Source: Hyaloperonospora brassicae (lineage: Eukaryota; Oomycota; Peronosporomycetes; Peronosporales; Peronosporaceae). From it: a stretch of DNA of 64,000 nucleotides. This document shows positions 1 through 12,490 of the stretch, piece by piece. Both the position numbers and the translations under genes were made by a program. The DNA lies in contig CANTFL010001312.1 of the NCBI GenBank assembly GCA_947650285.1, positions 496,001-560,000 of the forward strand, given 5' to 3'. The notes beneath the pieces were generated by a model. The model made no database searches. It worked only from the letters and a program-made list of their open reading frames with translations, and was not told the origin of the DNA. Position 1 is the first letter of the stretch, and every line of letters starts with the position of its first letter.

Positions 1-3000
1 CTATTACTTCTCTTACAGGTCTCACCTGCCTGAATAAAAAGAACGTATGGGAACAAACGTTCCTTCGCGTCGCAGTGGTCTTTTATACGATCCACAAAAA
101 TTGTTGATAAACATGCGGAACCACAAAGAGATGTGATAGTCGTAGGGATATTATTTCTACCTAACATTCGGAGGTGTATTAAATTGGAATGCCAAGTCGA
201 GTGACTTTAGAAAAACCTAACGATCTCGGTAGTAAGCGCGACAAGATTTTGGACTCAATCGATAATGTAGAGAAACCGAACCTATCACGAAAGGATCAAT
301 CTGACCTCTAGAATTCTCCAATCATTTTTGAGCTGCGGGATTTTCTCTTCTTATCAAGACGATGACTGCTAAACAAGAGATATCTTAATTACACAGAAAT
401 AAGATATTTCTGCGGTCAGGGGAATTGCCTGGAACTTAAAGGCAAGAATCTGACGAAGACGACTGATCAAATTTGTGTATTCTTCGCGCTAAGAGTACTT
501 GCCATGTATAAACGGGCGGAAAAGACTCACTTAAATGAATGATGTGTTTGACATTTACAAAGCACATCCATTATGTTTATACGGAATGGACGACGCGTCC
601 CACTAATTTATTAAATGCATTCGGACAATAGCTTTCTGCCGCGCCCGCCTATACTACGTGATTAGTAACATAAAACATTGAGAAGAGCACTAAATTTAAT
701 TCGTAGTATCTTCAATTGTTTTTTTTGTTTACCAGCGTATCGTTTTGTGGATTTATTGTTTCGCTTCACAAAACGAGTAAAATGGCATCTGCTAACTATA
801 CCAATGCCACGCATCTACTTACTTGCCCAAGATTATAGAAGTGCACCTCTTAGCAAATTGATATTATTTTTTTCATTGAAGGCGACCACGCCACCGCTGG
901 TGTAGTCGATGGCGATGGTCAATATATTCAGCATCTATATCTTACTCTGACTGAATACATTATTTAATAATATTCCAAGTATCGTCTCTTCAATTTTACA
1001 CAACCATATCTCTATTCATTCGTGTTAACGCTTTCGTCTGTGCGAGGTGATGTGAGACAATATTTTGCATTAAGACTTTACTCCACTTCTTAACAAGGTT
1101 CATAATGTTGTTTGGTAAAGATGTTTTGATTACAAAATCATTAAATGAAAAAGTTTAATGCGTAAATAACTATTTCTTCAATTGAGCAACCACCAAGACC
1201 CTGAGGTAAAGGTTTTGAGACGATTTATTACAGAAAAGGACCGATCGGGTTCCGGCTAAGTGCGAACTATCAAACAAACGGTGGAAGCCGTCGCGCTGGT
1301 CTCGTTACATCAGTATAATGGTCGAAGAACGATGAAGGGTAAGGACGAATAATTTTTTATCGACATACGCCGCCATGAAAACGACTGTAATAAGGTACGT
1401 GTCCATGATTTATAAAAGAGATCACTACCACGGGTGCGATCGCAAGCCTTACGATGTGCACCAAATTAATCGATCAGATGAGGATAAGAGATCGCGATAC
1501 AGTGCGCGATCACAATTAGAAAAGCAAGCGCGAGGAGTGGTCTATAACACTCCTGTTCGATACGATTTGGATAATATCTGCAATATGGATAGAGATCGCG
1601 ATCAAGGACGCAGTCTGCAATCTGGATGGAGGTCGCGGTCAATGACGCGATTGCGATTCGGTGGATACTTACTATTTTACGTTATCTGCGATGCGGATGA
1701 AGATCGCGATCAATGAAGCGATATAATATCAGGCGGATGTGTACCACTTCACTCTATCTGCGGTCGGGATGGAGATCGCGATCAAGAACGCGTTAGCGAT
1801 CAGGTCGACGTGTATTACATCACGCGATATTCAACCTGTGAGTAGAAGAGTACATGAAATAGGCTACGTCGCGCAAGGGGACGACACAAGTTTCGAATCC
1901 CCGGTAATCATAGTGGTAGATTTGTTTGTTTCGATCGGCAAATCATTAAACAGAGTTCAAAAATTTGTTTTTAGTACATATGTCGACTTCTCCTTCGGGT
2001 TGGATCACTGTTCGCCCGACTCAGGAGAATTCGCACTCTTTAATCAGGTGATATCCCTGGATTGTTTGGCCAGGGGTCAGGGCCTGAAAAATAAAGCCCT
2101 CAACTACGATCGGACGCAGCAACACCGTCAAGGACAAGGTACAAGATCGCTAGACGTCTTAAGTGGTCAGAAGAATTGTGGAACAAGTATATACTTAAAG
2201 GACGAGTCGATATCGTTGATATTAGGGTGACTCATATATGGCGCCCTAATGTTAAACGCGTGGTTGCGTTAAGAACTCCACACGATCATTTCACCTCATC
2301 ACAAACACGGGTGAGTTTTCTCTCGACACAGATCAACAGAAAAGAGTGGAGCCTACCCTACCAATAAGTAAATTGATGAGAAAAGAAGCTCAATACACAA
2401 AAATGGAGCACCTTCATCGATAGTCGATCGTCTGGGCGGAAGTGGAGAGGCGAGGTCACAAGGGTCTTGTGATAGCCACTCTACTACAAAACCCTAAAAG
2501 AGTCAGTGAGTGGAAGTATTCTTGACGTATACCTCGAGGACTATATGTGTACATTTCGTATATCCCTCGCGTTCAACATAGTAGTTGTACAATGAGCGAT
2601 AGGAAAGTTTGCAAGCACTACGTCTCGCGAAAGATGGCTTGATGATTCCGCAAGATGTAAGCAGGTGAGGGACGACAGCGACGAGAAGTTCGTGACAAAA
2701 GCGTGAAGATGTGATATCAAACGACCGAAACGACGGCGCTGGATTTGACTACAAGTCCGCGTAACACCGTCATCACAACGTAATGGTATACTAGAAGCAC
2801 CATTCCACTTATCTCTCTTGATGTCAAGCTGCTGGGTCTACAATCATCTGCAGTTGACGTCGTTGGCAAATTGACCGGAGATTCTAGTGATCGACAGATT
2901 CTAGACACAATTATATCCAATTGACTACTACACCAATTGTCAAAAAGCTGTCGTAAATCCAGGGACTAAATATAAGACGAGTTCATGACACAGTTTTTGG

Positions 3001-3530
3001 ACGTGTGAATATGAATCGAAGAATACACAAGATCAGCACTTGCCTTCATTGGATATAAAGACCACGAAAAAGTAGGCCACTTTTAATATATGTATATATA
3101 CATTAACCAACACGTTAATAGTTTTTTTGTTTCTGTCTTTAATTTAGGCGATAGCGAAATCTATGGGCCCAAATCCTTTTTGACTCCGCCGAATGTAGTT
3201 ACGTTGCAAAGATTGTAAAGACATAAATTCTGGGTCCCTATCATCAAAAGAATTAGCAAAATTGGATGAATTTCTCATTTATATGATGGTGGTCCCAATG
3301 TATATGGTCACAAAACCATAAACAGCAGTGTGATTTCTACTACATAATGGAATTATGGGAAGCGACAGCATCCAATGCGATATTTCCGCAATGTTGCTCG
3401 ATAAGACTTAACATGGCACGCAAACATGTCAGCTCGCCAAGCGTGTTTCGTGTGGCACTTGACTATTGCGAGCGTTATTAGTGTGTGTGATGTGGCGTGT
3501 AAGAGCAATTCATTTATTGATGTGAAGAGG
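1..3530. other. AT-rich gene-poor region
   Basis: I see no gene here that I can support. Open frames are short, mostly start at non-ATG codons and match no family I recognise. The composition is clearly AT-richer than the gene block after 17.6 kb. The only internal structure noted is the degenerate repeat around 1476-1800, listed separately. Confidence 0.6.
1476..1800. repeat. Degenerate repeat with palindromic GATCGCGATC core
   Basis: A core close to GGATGGAGATCGCGATCAA recurs near 1586, 1625, 1697 and 1768, with a weaker copy near 1481. Several copies are preceded by ATCTGC (starts about 1576, 1614, 1684, 1756). Spacing is irregular (38, 70, 72 bp), so this is a decayed array and not a clean satellite. 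The core contains the self-complementary decamer GATCGCGATC. The origin is unknown. Confidence 0.5.
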
Positions 3531-3607
3531 AACCACTTTAGCTAAGTGATAGAACACCCGCTTAGCAAACGAAAGGTCGGTTGTTCAACCCTGCCTGAGG
3601 GCAGCGT
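3531..3607 (+). repeat. tRNA-like sequence, possible SINE head
   Basis: An A-box-like TAGCTAAGTG (3539-3548) is followed 40 bp later by a B-box-like GGTTGTTCAACC (3579-3590). Between them CTTAGCAAACG resembles the anticodon loop of tRNA-Ala(AGC), with AGC at 3564-3566. The anticodon and T stems do not pair properly, so this is not a functional tRNA. tRNA-derived SINEs are known from oomycetes, and a decayed SINE head or tRNA pseudogene is the likely reading. I could not define a 3' end or a target duplication. Confidence 0.4.
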
Positions 3608-4150
3608 CGGCACACACACAAAAAGGCGTATCTGGTTGCATCGACAACGACTTTGTTTCTATCGAAAGTGACGACGACCGTCGCTTATTTTTCGTGTCAG
3701 TTAAAGCTCTTCGCATCAGTTTCGGCATAATCATCGTTCATTTCGTGCCATTAGTCGTGTCGTCAGTCGGTCTGTGTCTTTCTATTAATGATTCTTTGCG
3801 GCAAATCGAGTAACATCATACTTTAACTAACCGAGCTGTTCGATTGTCTAAATGCCAATTCAACTCTAATATCAATACATAATATCAATACGTACGTTTG
3901 ATTTCCGAGAGAAGGTAAATAGCCCAGCAATTACTATTAGCAATAGAACTAGCAAGCCAATTCATTACTACACTTCGCATACCAGACTACCCGCATAGCG
4001 TTCAATAGGCTAATAATATAGTAAAACCACTTGATTCAATTTATACTACTATTGTTCACAAAGTAGATCATATCCACTCGGATGGAGGAAAATTACGCAT
4101 GGACAAACAGAGCACACTAACGATCTGCATAAGTGTCAATAAATTGACGG
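3608..4150. other. Intergenic, nothing recognised
   Basis: AT-rich sequence without a supportable gene. It runs from the tRNA-like element to the copia remnant at 4151. Confidence 0.5.
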
Positions 4151-4325
4151 GGCGATACGCTACGCAAAGAAAAGTCACAGGGTTGCAGATATTGTCGAAG
4201 GCGGGAATATTACGATCACGTATACTCCGACTGAATATAACATTGCCGAAATGTTTACAAATGGTCTTGGTCCACAACGTTTCGACAAGTTGAGAAAGCG
4301 ACTTGGGGTAAAGGGTGTTCAATTT
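4151..4325 (+). pseudogene. Ty1/copia polyprotein C-terminal remnant
   Basis: The frame reads IRYAKKSHRVADIVEGGN, then ITITYTPTEYNIAEMFTNGL, then GPQRFDKLRKRLGVKG. This is the conserved end of copia RNase H: the helix before the final strand, the pattern Y-x-P-T-x-x-x-x-A-D-x-F-T-K-x-L, and the closing R-F-x-x-L-R-x-x-L-G-V. The usual ADxFTK has become AEMFTN. Upstream the frame is broken by a stop and no LTR was found next to it. It lies on the strand opposite to the large copia relic at 5655-10622, so it is an independent insertion. This is a short remnant with no expected function. Confidence 0.75.
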
Positions 4326-5654
4326 CTACTTGCTTTGACGCTGTGGCGAGTAAGCGAAGCGAAAAGACATAATCGTGAGTTCCGGGGGGCATGAGCGAGT
4401 TGCTATAAGTATTCTGGATATAGGAATCTCACGTTATTGTCTAACGGCGTGATATTGAGCGAAGAGACAGATATGATCTGCGGCTCCAAGTATTGTGCGA
4501 CCTATCACTTGATTGATTGATTAGGAATGCTGGGGTCAATAAGATTCAAGACGGTTAAAGGGGTGTTCGTTGAAATGTTCTCCCTCGTACTACAAGCACG
4601 TTAATATCATATTAAAACTTTCAGCTTGGCAATAAATATATCATTTTAGATATTGCCACACACAAAAAAACTTCTATATCATCTTGTTAAATAAGCCAAC
4701 CAATACAATATTTAACCAGAAACCCACGCTCCATTTCCAAAAATTTATACTTTTGTAACTGAATACCCCACATATAGGGTTTGGTGCACCACAGATTACC
4801 AAGGAAATTGTCCTACGTGGTAGATAAACAGAAGAAAACCTAGGGAGTTAATATTACGTGATAGATTTCTCATCTCGGGCTTACTGTCAGATATGTCTTC
4901 TAATTTTTGCGGTACCGCCAGTGTAGTCATACTTTTATAATGCAGTAGCTCAAGACGTGAAGCACGGATGTGAACCTGCTGCTATAATTTGTGTGTTTAA
5001 GGCACGTGTATTGTTAAATATTACTATGTAACAGCCGACGGGCAGCACATTTAAAAAAGACTCGTATCTACCTTGAATAAGAGACCGTCAAAGTGACGTC
5101 ACTTCGGGATATAATCAAAATTGTGCATTTATATATCTTACCAGATGCTACATGTCTATCACAGCCGGGACGTACCTAACGTCAACCGGTATTTCGCGCT
5201 GAGATCTCTTTAAATTGATCAAATGCCATGTATACTACTATAATATCTATCGAGCCAATTCATACATAGTAGCCTTATTAAAACAAAATTTTTGAGATAG
5301 AGGTTGCAATAGTCTGAATGCCTAATACGACAATGTGACTGATCGTTGATGTGCCCTAAACCAGAGTATGGTCATTGGTGTTTTTGATATATGATCACGG
5401 CCGGGATTTATAACAATGAGAGAGGAAAGCTATTTTTTGATAACAAGCTCAGCACGCATGGATGGTCACTAAGCGTTGCTATGTGGAATGAGCGATGCCC
5501 TCGAATTGTGTATAGACGAAGATTCGTATGCACATTTCCTAAACTAGCTTTATTCGACGTTATGATTGTAAGCCGTGATGCGAATTTTTGCTAGCCATCG
5601 GGCCAGGCAAAGAGAAGTTGTTGAGACTAATGAAGTTAAAGGACTCTGATAATG
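4326..5654. other. Intergenic, nothing recognised
   Basis: AT-rich sequence between the two copia remnants. Short open frames only, none with a recognisable domain. Part of it may be the decayed 3' flank or LTR of the remnant at 4151-4325. Confidence 0.5.
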
Positions 5655-5852
5655 TATTTATCTCTCCTGTATGTTCATCTGTCATCATCTCTTTCTATCT
5701 GAGTCGCTGTGTACCAACTAGTCAAATAACTGGTTGCATATCTCTCTATCTTTCTGACTTGTATGTCTTACTATTCATAGCGCCAGGCTTGACGCAGAAA
5801 ACTCACAAAGTCAGTGGCCGAACACAACGCACCATATCACTCGATTATAACT
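5655..5852 (-). repeat. 3' LTR of the copia relic
   Basis: It aligns with 10422-10622 through shared blocks, including TTTATCTCTCCTGTATG at its start, GTGTACCAACTAGTCA (5709-5724 against 10476-10491), GGCTTGAC, and GCCGA followed by CACAAC near the end. I estimate 70-80% identity by eye. Exact termini and a target-site duplication could not be fixed because of the divergence. Confidence 0.7.
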
Positions 5853-6109
5853 CTCCTCCCCGGCCATGACTCATACTATCACACCGACTCTATCCATAAT
5901 GGTCATTTCTTACAGCGACGCGAGTTTGACTGCTTCTAGCGCCTTATCAAAAGATCCACGAGTTGTTGCGCCGAGCGAACGTACTGCGACACGACGATCC
6001 CACGTCGCACGTAGTCTCACACGAACTTCGTGCGGACGTCGATGTGATTGGCCTTGAGCGATAATACCTCGCCGGCCAGATGTTTCAATTACGCTTTGTT
6101 TTTGACGTG

Positions 6110-7428
6110 GATCACCATCGGCAGCGCTACTGGTCTACCGATCTCGTTCAGCATCTCCCTGATGCCTAGCAGCTCGCGCGCCTGATCCGATGCAGCGACG
6201 AACCTCGCTTCTATAGTCAAACGCGAGACGCCGCCTTGCTTCTTCTATGTCCAGTTGACAGGTATGCCGTTCAGGCGGATGATGCCGCCGGTCAGGGACC
6301 TCCTGTTGCTCTTCTCCCCCTTAAAGATGATGTTCGAGTACGCCTCGAGCTAGATCTTTCCGTCGGAATTCTTCGCTGAATTCATGCTTAGCTCCTAGTC
6401 AACTGTACCCTTCAGGTACCGCGCGATGCTCTTGGCCAGCTTCATGTCGTGGATTCGCGGCTGGCGAGTCTGACGAGTTGTCTTGTACACAGCAAACACA
6501 ATGTCCGGCCGTTTGCAGCGTAAAATCCACAGCAGACTATCAACGATAGACTAAAATTCTTGATCTTTGGTACTACGGGCATCTTAGTCGCGTCGAGCGG
6601 CTTGATGTCACCTGGTTGCACGTCGTAGCAGTCAGCGCCGATTTTTAAGTTCGTAGAGTTGCAGTCTTCGAGCCCATGATCACGCAAGATTTCACCTATT
6701 GTCTCAGCCTTGTCGAGCACGTACCCGTCACTGTTCTCGATCGTGACTTGCATACCGAAATATTTGCTGGTGGTTTATGGATTCTTGACCGAAAAGATGA
6801 CGAGCTTGACGAAGAAGCGGTCGACGGCTACAGCGACTGCGCCGGTGGCGAGTACGTCGTCGACGTAAACGCCCACGAAAATCAGGTGTATGGATTCGAC
6901 TTGCCAGTAGAGATCACGTGGTAGATGCATCTCCGAAGCCGGCCTCGAGTAGCCAGGCGTGCAGGAGCTACGATCACAGTCGTCCTGCCTGCTTGAGGTC
7001 ATTCAGATTCTTCCTTAGCTGCAATGCAACTTCCTTCTTTGGCGCTGCGACTAGCGTCTTGAGTGAGTCTTGATCGATGTCTATTGACTGCATTACCGCA
7101 TCAGATTCTCCAAGTGCGCCTTCTTGTCGGCCTTGACATACGCGTTATCGATGTCGACGTGCTATACCGGACACCCCATATCCCGCAAACGCCAAACATT
7201 CCTTCGCTGTCGACATGTACATGACGTCCGCGAAGTTAAAATGGTAGTAGACCCGTAAGCTTGCTTGTTACCGCAGTCAACTAGCCGATCCTTAAAGCGC
7301 TCGAGATCGCCGTGCGCGTCGGTCTTGGTCTTTGGGACCCACTTTGTGCGCAAAGTGTTGATACTCGGCGGTCGCTTGATCAAGCGCCAGACGCCGTTGT
7401 CCTCTAGGGCTTGGAGATCTTCGCCCAT
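6110..7428 (-). pseudogene. Copia reverse transcriptase and RNase H remnants
   Basis: On the minus strand 7428-7241 encodes the RT entry region: GEDLQALEDNGVWRLIKRP, then TKWVPKTKTDAHGDLERFK. The catalytic box VYVDDVLATG is at about 6872-6840, with the YVDD codons at 6856-6867. Part of the connection domain follows at 6753-6560. RNase H is recognisable at about 6330-6110 through the series SLTGGIIRLNGIPVNW, KKQGGVSRLTIEARFVAAS and the ARELLGIREMLNEIG helix, interrupted by stops. The parts lie in several frames, so no continuous RT can be made. Confidence 0.8.
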
Positions 7429-8029
7429 GGTCTGTTCACCGCTTCGCGCTTGGTGCTGCGCATCGCTTTCCCGTAGTTCTTATGATAGTACTAGTACACA
7501 TGATCCACCACAATTTTGGCGCGAGCTAAATCCTCTTACTCTACGGTCGCCAGTTAGCGCTTAGTTGAGCCGCGCGTGTGGTGAGCCGCGCGCGTCCACG
7601 ACTTCGCTTTCTTCTTGACACTGCGTAATGGTGGCATTGAGGCTTCGTCAGCGGTGGGCACTGCCTGGATCGCTGTTGCTGTTTCTTCTGGTTCCGTCTC
7701 TCGATCTTCTTACTCGAGCGTGCGCTGCAGCTGACCATTCTGCTTTGCGCTGATCGTCTCGACGTTGCGAACATGCTGCTTGACAATGACCTTTTTTTCT
7801 TCAATAGAAAGACGTAAAAGCATTTGTCTCGTCGCTTTCTCCGATGATAACTCCGACTCACGAGCTGTGCGTGCAAGTTCTTGCCCGGTTCACGGTAGAC
7901 CGAGCAGATTAAGTCTACTGCGACGATATCTCGCAGATCTGGAGTGTGCTTCGTCAGTACCTCAACCGACGACGCGCACTTTGCATTCGCGCTCGTTGGG
8001 CTGCGATTGAGGATGCACGCCGCGTACTC

Positions 8030-8700
8030 CGCCTCATCGCCCCGGAATGTCAGCGGCCTTTTGCTGAAAGATCATGCTGTGATTCATGTTCAGGTTAGTC
8101 CTGTGCGTGCGTCGGGCTTGCCGCTTGACATTTTTCCGCTCGCAGAAGAGGTCGACGCTTGCGTATTCGCCGCAGCCATCGGTGAGTATCGCGTGGATCC
8201 GGCAGTAATACTGGCACTCAAAGAACGCGAGAAAGTGCTCAAATTTCTTGGCCGCCTTGTCCTTGGTTGGCGCCAGAAAGATATAACAGTAGATCGACCT
8301 GTGATAGACACCGTTGACGAGGTAACAATTGTGCAATCATTCCTTCGGGGTCATCGAACCCTTGAGGCCTGGGCAGATCACAACGCCAACTTTTTTGATC
8401 GGTGAGTTCGCGCCAGTGTCCTTCTTCGATAGTAAATGCTTTGTTTGCTTGCCCTGGACGCAAGAACGGCACGTCGAGCGCTTGCAATTTATGCGCACGA
8501 TGCCGCACGCGGGGTCCCTCGCCATACGCTCGACGTTATCGTACGCGAGACGTTTAATCATCTGGTGGAAGTGCCGCAGCGAGCCGCTCTGCGCGTCCAA
8601 CCCAGGCTCATCCGGATCTGCCTGGCTCGTTTGGGTCGCTATGAGCCCGTCACTAGGCGCTCATAGCTCGCGAGACACCTCGATCGTCTATCATTGAGCA
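8030..8700 (-). pseudogene. Copia integrase remnant
   Basis: Around 8600-8430 a pre-integrase zinc-binding segment contains a CRSC pair followed by a GKQTKH stretch, as in the copia GAG-pre-integrase domain. Around 8340-8030 the core domain shows the pattern of a K-S/D-E-A helix, a FFECQ strand, and ILTDGCGEYASVDLF, which is the second catalytic Asp region (normally SDNGGEY). Neighbouring pieces are in different frames. Integrase joins retrotransposon cDNA to host DNA. This copy is broken. Confidence 0.75.
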
Positions 8701-9039
8701 CATTGTGATCCGTAGCCATACCAAACGCGACTTGGCCATTGCTGTGCCTTGCCAGCACGCTCGACTCGATGTCGCAGACGAGCCCGAATCCTTGAGCTTG
8801 AGCTTGCAGAAGGACATGATGTTGAACTACATCTCAATATCCGGTTACACGTCCGCCACCACCTCGCCTTGATTCTACTCTCTCGCGAGCACAATACAAC
8901 AGCGATACCTACTCGCGTTAACTTGATGGTCTCGCCGGATGCCATGTGACACCTTTGAATGCATTCCGCGCGTCGCGCAGCAGGGATAAGTCGTTGATAT
9001 GGTGGCGGCTGAAAAAAAATGTCGGGTATCCAGTCTTCA

Positions 9040-10421
9040 TCTTCATTGTCGCTGTCGTCGCCAATCGCAATCGCCAGAACTTGTCCGATGGCGAGCGAGC
9101 CAGTGCGCCCTCTTCCTTTGCCGATAGCTAGCGTAATGCTGCCGCCGTCTTTGAGCCTTCGCCCTTATTGTCGTCCGTATTATTGCTGCGACATTCCTTC
9201 GTCAAGTGGCCGACCTTCCCACATCCGCGGCAAGTGCGTGTCTCCTTGTGCGACGACGTCCTTCCCGAAGGATTGTCCGATCAAGCTTCAATCTCTATTG
9301 CTTGCGCGAAGAGCTCGAGCTCTTCCGCGTGCACGAAAATCAGTCGATGCGGTTCGTCTGATACTTTTCCATGCGTATCTTTTACAGCTCAAGAGAGGCG
9401 TAGCGCACGAATTTGTCGATAACCTGCTGCTCATCGCCGCCCGCAGCGTTGCTGACACCAACCAGGCACAAGGAGTGCGCCGGACAGGACCTCTTTCTAT
9501 ATTTCGTCGCCGTTTAGAGCTTTATCGCCTGAAAGGCGGTGATCGTCGTCTTTAACGTGTCCAGCATGCACTGCATCACGTACTGCAATGTCGGCAGTAA
9601 GGCCTACCACTTGTCGACCTGCTTATTGAAGTACCGCTCGGCATTATTAGCGAGGTACTAACCGAGCACGTCGGCCATCATGTTCTCGATCCACTAAAAG
9701 CCACAAGACTCCTGTTACATGTCAACCTGGCGCCACGTCGAAGAAGCCGGAACCGAGTTTGAAGTACATATCGGTTCCATCGAGCTTGCAGATCGCCAGC
9801 TTGCGCTTCCTCACACCAAAGTGCGATACTGCATTGGCGTCACTTGTCGCCGCTGTTGCGCTTGCTTCCCTTGAACTTCCTGAGGAGATAATGGCAGGTG
9901 GTATGGTGACTATGGACTAGGCGGCTGAGGCAACAGATCAGGACTCTGCTACGGCTTCTGTCACGCTCGCATCCGTAGATCATCGTTCCGGTCTGGTGAG
10001 CGCCGCGCTTCCTCCTGTGGTTGCCGATCGTGCAAGTCTTCACGCTTCGCTGTGAAGTCGCCCTGCGAAGTCTGCCCCTAGTTCTGATCGAAACAACCCG
10101 CTCTCGTGAGCGCCGCACATACGCTCGTCTTCGTCCATGCGTGCTTGCGACGTCTCCATCTAATGCATCCGTAGATCCGTGCCCGTGAGCATCTCGAGAA
10201 ATGTTGCCAGTGCTTCAGGATTCGCGCTCCTTACGTAAGTGGAAGGTGCGACAAACGTAGCCGGCACGGCTGCAGCCCTCTCGTGATTAGTTGTCGGCGG
10301 CGCCTGTGCGCGTTTGTGTAGTCGTTTGCTTCCAAAGTTGGGCCCATAAAGTTTTCGATAGTTATCGGGCTAAGCAGAGAGAATTTGTCGTGAGCACTGC
10401 GGTAAAAGAAATGTGCCATGA
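9040..10421 (-). pseudogene. Copia gag remnant with zinc knuckle
   Basis: A retroviral-type CCHC zinc knuckle lies at 9191-9232 on the minus strand: C-R-G-C-G-K-V-G-H-L-T-K-E-C, an exact CX2CX4HX4C spacing. Upstream, just inside the 5' LTR, a frame begins MAHFFYRSAHDKF near 10417 and could be the start of gag. Between them the frame is interrupted repeatedly. Gag packages the element RNA in virus-like particles. Only fragments survive here. Confidence 0.7.
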
Positions 10422-10622
10422 TTTTTATCTCTCCTGTATGCTCATCGGTCATCTTCTCTAGCTATCTGAATCTCTGTGTACCAACTAGTCAGACCACTGG
10501 TTGAAAAATATCGCTGTCGATCCCTCTCTGACTACCATTCCTGACAATTCATTGCGTCAGGCTTGACACAGTGGTCTTCCAAATTCAGTTGCCGAGCACA
10601 ACACACAGTTTCACCGAATATA
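10422..10622 (-). repeat. 5' LTR of the copia relic
   Basis: Partner of 5655-5852 (shared blocks are listed there). Because the element reads on the minus strand, this is the promoter-side LTR. No clear primer-binding site complementary to a tRNA could be recognised next to its inner edge. Confidence 0.7.
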
Positions 10623-12490
10623 AACAGCGAAAAACCGTAATTTAATTTCAAAATATAGTATGGATCAATTATGTGATATGATAATGCTATAGAACGACTT
10701 AATTATATCTCAGTCTAGTCAAATTATACTAGAAGCTGTCCTCTAGGCCTTCTTATGGTGCTAAATTTAGCGTTTACCGTCCATCAAGATCTTTCACTGA
10801 TGCAACAGTGCTCCGATCGCTGCCTTGTCACGTACCTGCCCTTCCGGTGACTATCTGCATTTTGTCAGAAATCTATCGCACGAGGCCAAGTTCAGAATAA
10901 GTGCAGCATCATTTCACGCGACGAGCCGGTTTGCTTGCACACAAGACTCATTACATTTTCTTTCATTGTGACGTATGGTGACCTAACGTGTTTCTTTTCT
11001 GTGACTCGGTCAGAATTGATAGGGCATAGTCTGTTTCTGCAGTCAAAGTTCCTATACTACAGTTCTCATGATTCTTCCTGCTGCACCAAATACTGATAAG
11101 TCTTGCTCGCATGATTATCCCCGCTGCCACAAATACTGTTAAGTCTAAAGAAGATCTGCTACTGCTGGAGCTCTTAAAACCATTTATTTATTGAATCACT
11201 TGACACCCGATGTATGTTGATTTGCGACGCATTATCGTCATGTACGAATCACTTCATGTAAAGAGATGCAGCTGTAGAAATATATCTAACACAGTTTACA
11301 TCCTTCTATTACGTGCGTATATCGCATGAAGACAATGCTGGAGGTACTCCGAATTTCGTTTCCTAAAATACGAAGCAACATTCTTCAGTCCGCCGCAATC
11401 ACCTGTTCCTGGCATCCTATAAATCCATTGTGCGTGCGGCTTCAATATAGGTCGTAGCATAATGGTGAAGCCACGTGCAAATCGTCGGTGCATACGATTT
11501 TACCTTACAATTTGTTATATCAGGAGAGAACTTAAAGATCGCAGTCGCCCGCTACTGCACGAATTTGGTCGAGAAACTACCACTATTAGGTGGCGTCCCT
11601 GTATACGGAAAATAGGTTTAATTAAGCCAGTGTGTCACTTGCAGTCCCGCAAGAACGTACGAGGAAATCGATATTTCCTTGTAATTCGTAAGCTTCTTCG
11701 CATTGAAGTCTTGTGTCGATACATTATTGTTTTGACAATTAGTGGTCCAAAAGCTAGCGAGCTCGTTCAGCTAAATTGTGGAGTCATCCTAGCAAAGGAG
11801 GCAATGATGGTAGTACGAAATGTCACGATCATTATTCTTCAAACAACTACTGGAACCATATAGCAAATATCATTATGCCTATGAACTAGTTCGGTGTTTC
11901 CATTTTTACCATGTATAGAGACAAATTACTCAGTTATATTTTGTCAAAGCATAATTCTTGAAAGTCCAGTTTAGGTAAGGCATCTGCTCTGATGGAAGCT
12001 GATGCGATATCGTGGGCGCATTAGAAAGCGACATGTCTCGATTTTCGCATACTTTCTAAGCCCCGAAGGATACAATTGCTTTGCGTGAGAGCCATAATAG
12101 AGCACGTTTGATTGTTTGCATCTTAACGGCACTAAATGGGATCTCAGGCACCCTCTCCTGACCTATTTGGCGTCTTGTACAGACCCAAAGATACTTTGGC
12201 CCGTCATATACAGATAACTCACACTTAGAGAGCGCGATTTGTCCATAAAATTACGCTGTGTCCTTGAGATCGAAATCAACTTGAAGGAGACCACTTCGTT
12301 TCTGTTGAAATATAATTGAATAAAATCTTTAGGAATATTCTATAGGAATTGGATAATTGGAATAAGCTTCTAGAAAAGTAAGATATGAAGAAAAAATGTA
12401 GAAATCTGAGTGATTATACATATTACATATCAGTTCCATTATTGCGTGCTATTATTTAAGTGCTGTTAGTTTCAGTATGGGCCACTGAGC
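10623..12490. other. Intergenic with a diverged 40-bp duplication
   Basis: No gene supported. At 11065-11146 there are two imperfect copies (about 39 and 41 bp) of a unit built on CATGATT, then GCTGC, then CACAAATACTG or CACCAAATACTG, then TAAGTCT. The rest is AT-rich sequence without recognised structure, and it contains the 3' flank of the pogo-type transposon. Confidence 0.5.

Larger units (their letters stand above)
5655..10622 (-). mobile_element. Decayed Ty1/copia LTR retrotransposon
   Basis: Two diverged direct repeats of about 200 bp (5655-5852 and 10422-10622) flank about 4.6 kb. On the minus strand that interval contains, in order, gag with a zinc knuckle, integrase, reverse transcriptase and RNase H remnants. 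Integrase before RT is the Ty1/copia order. Stops and frameshifts interrupt every module. The LTRs differ at many sites, so the insertion looks old. Copia elements transpose through an RNA intermediate copied by their own RT and inserted by their integrase. This copy cannot encode an intact polyprotein. Confidence 0.85.

Noticed and set aside
1880..1912. B-box-like AGTTTCGAATCCCC suggesting a tRNA
   Set aside because: No matching A box at the right distance and no pairing T stem or acceptor stem.
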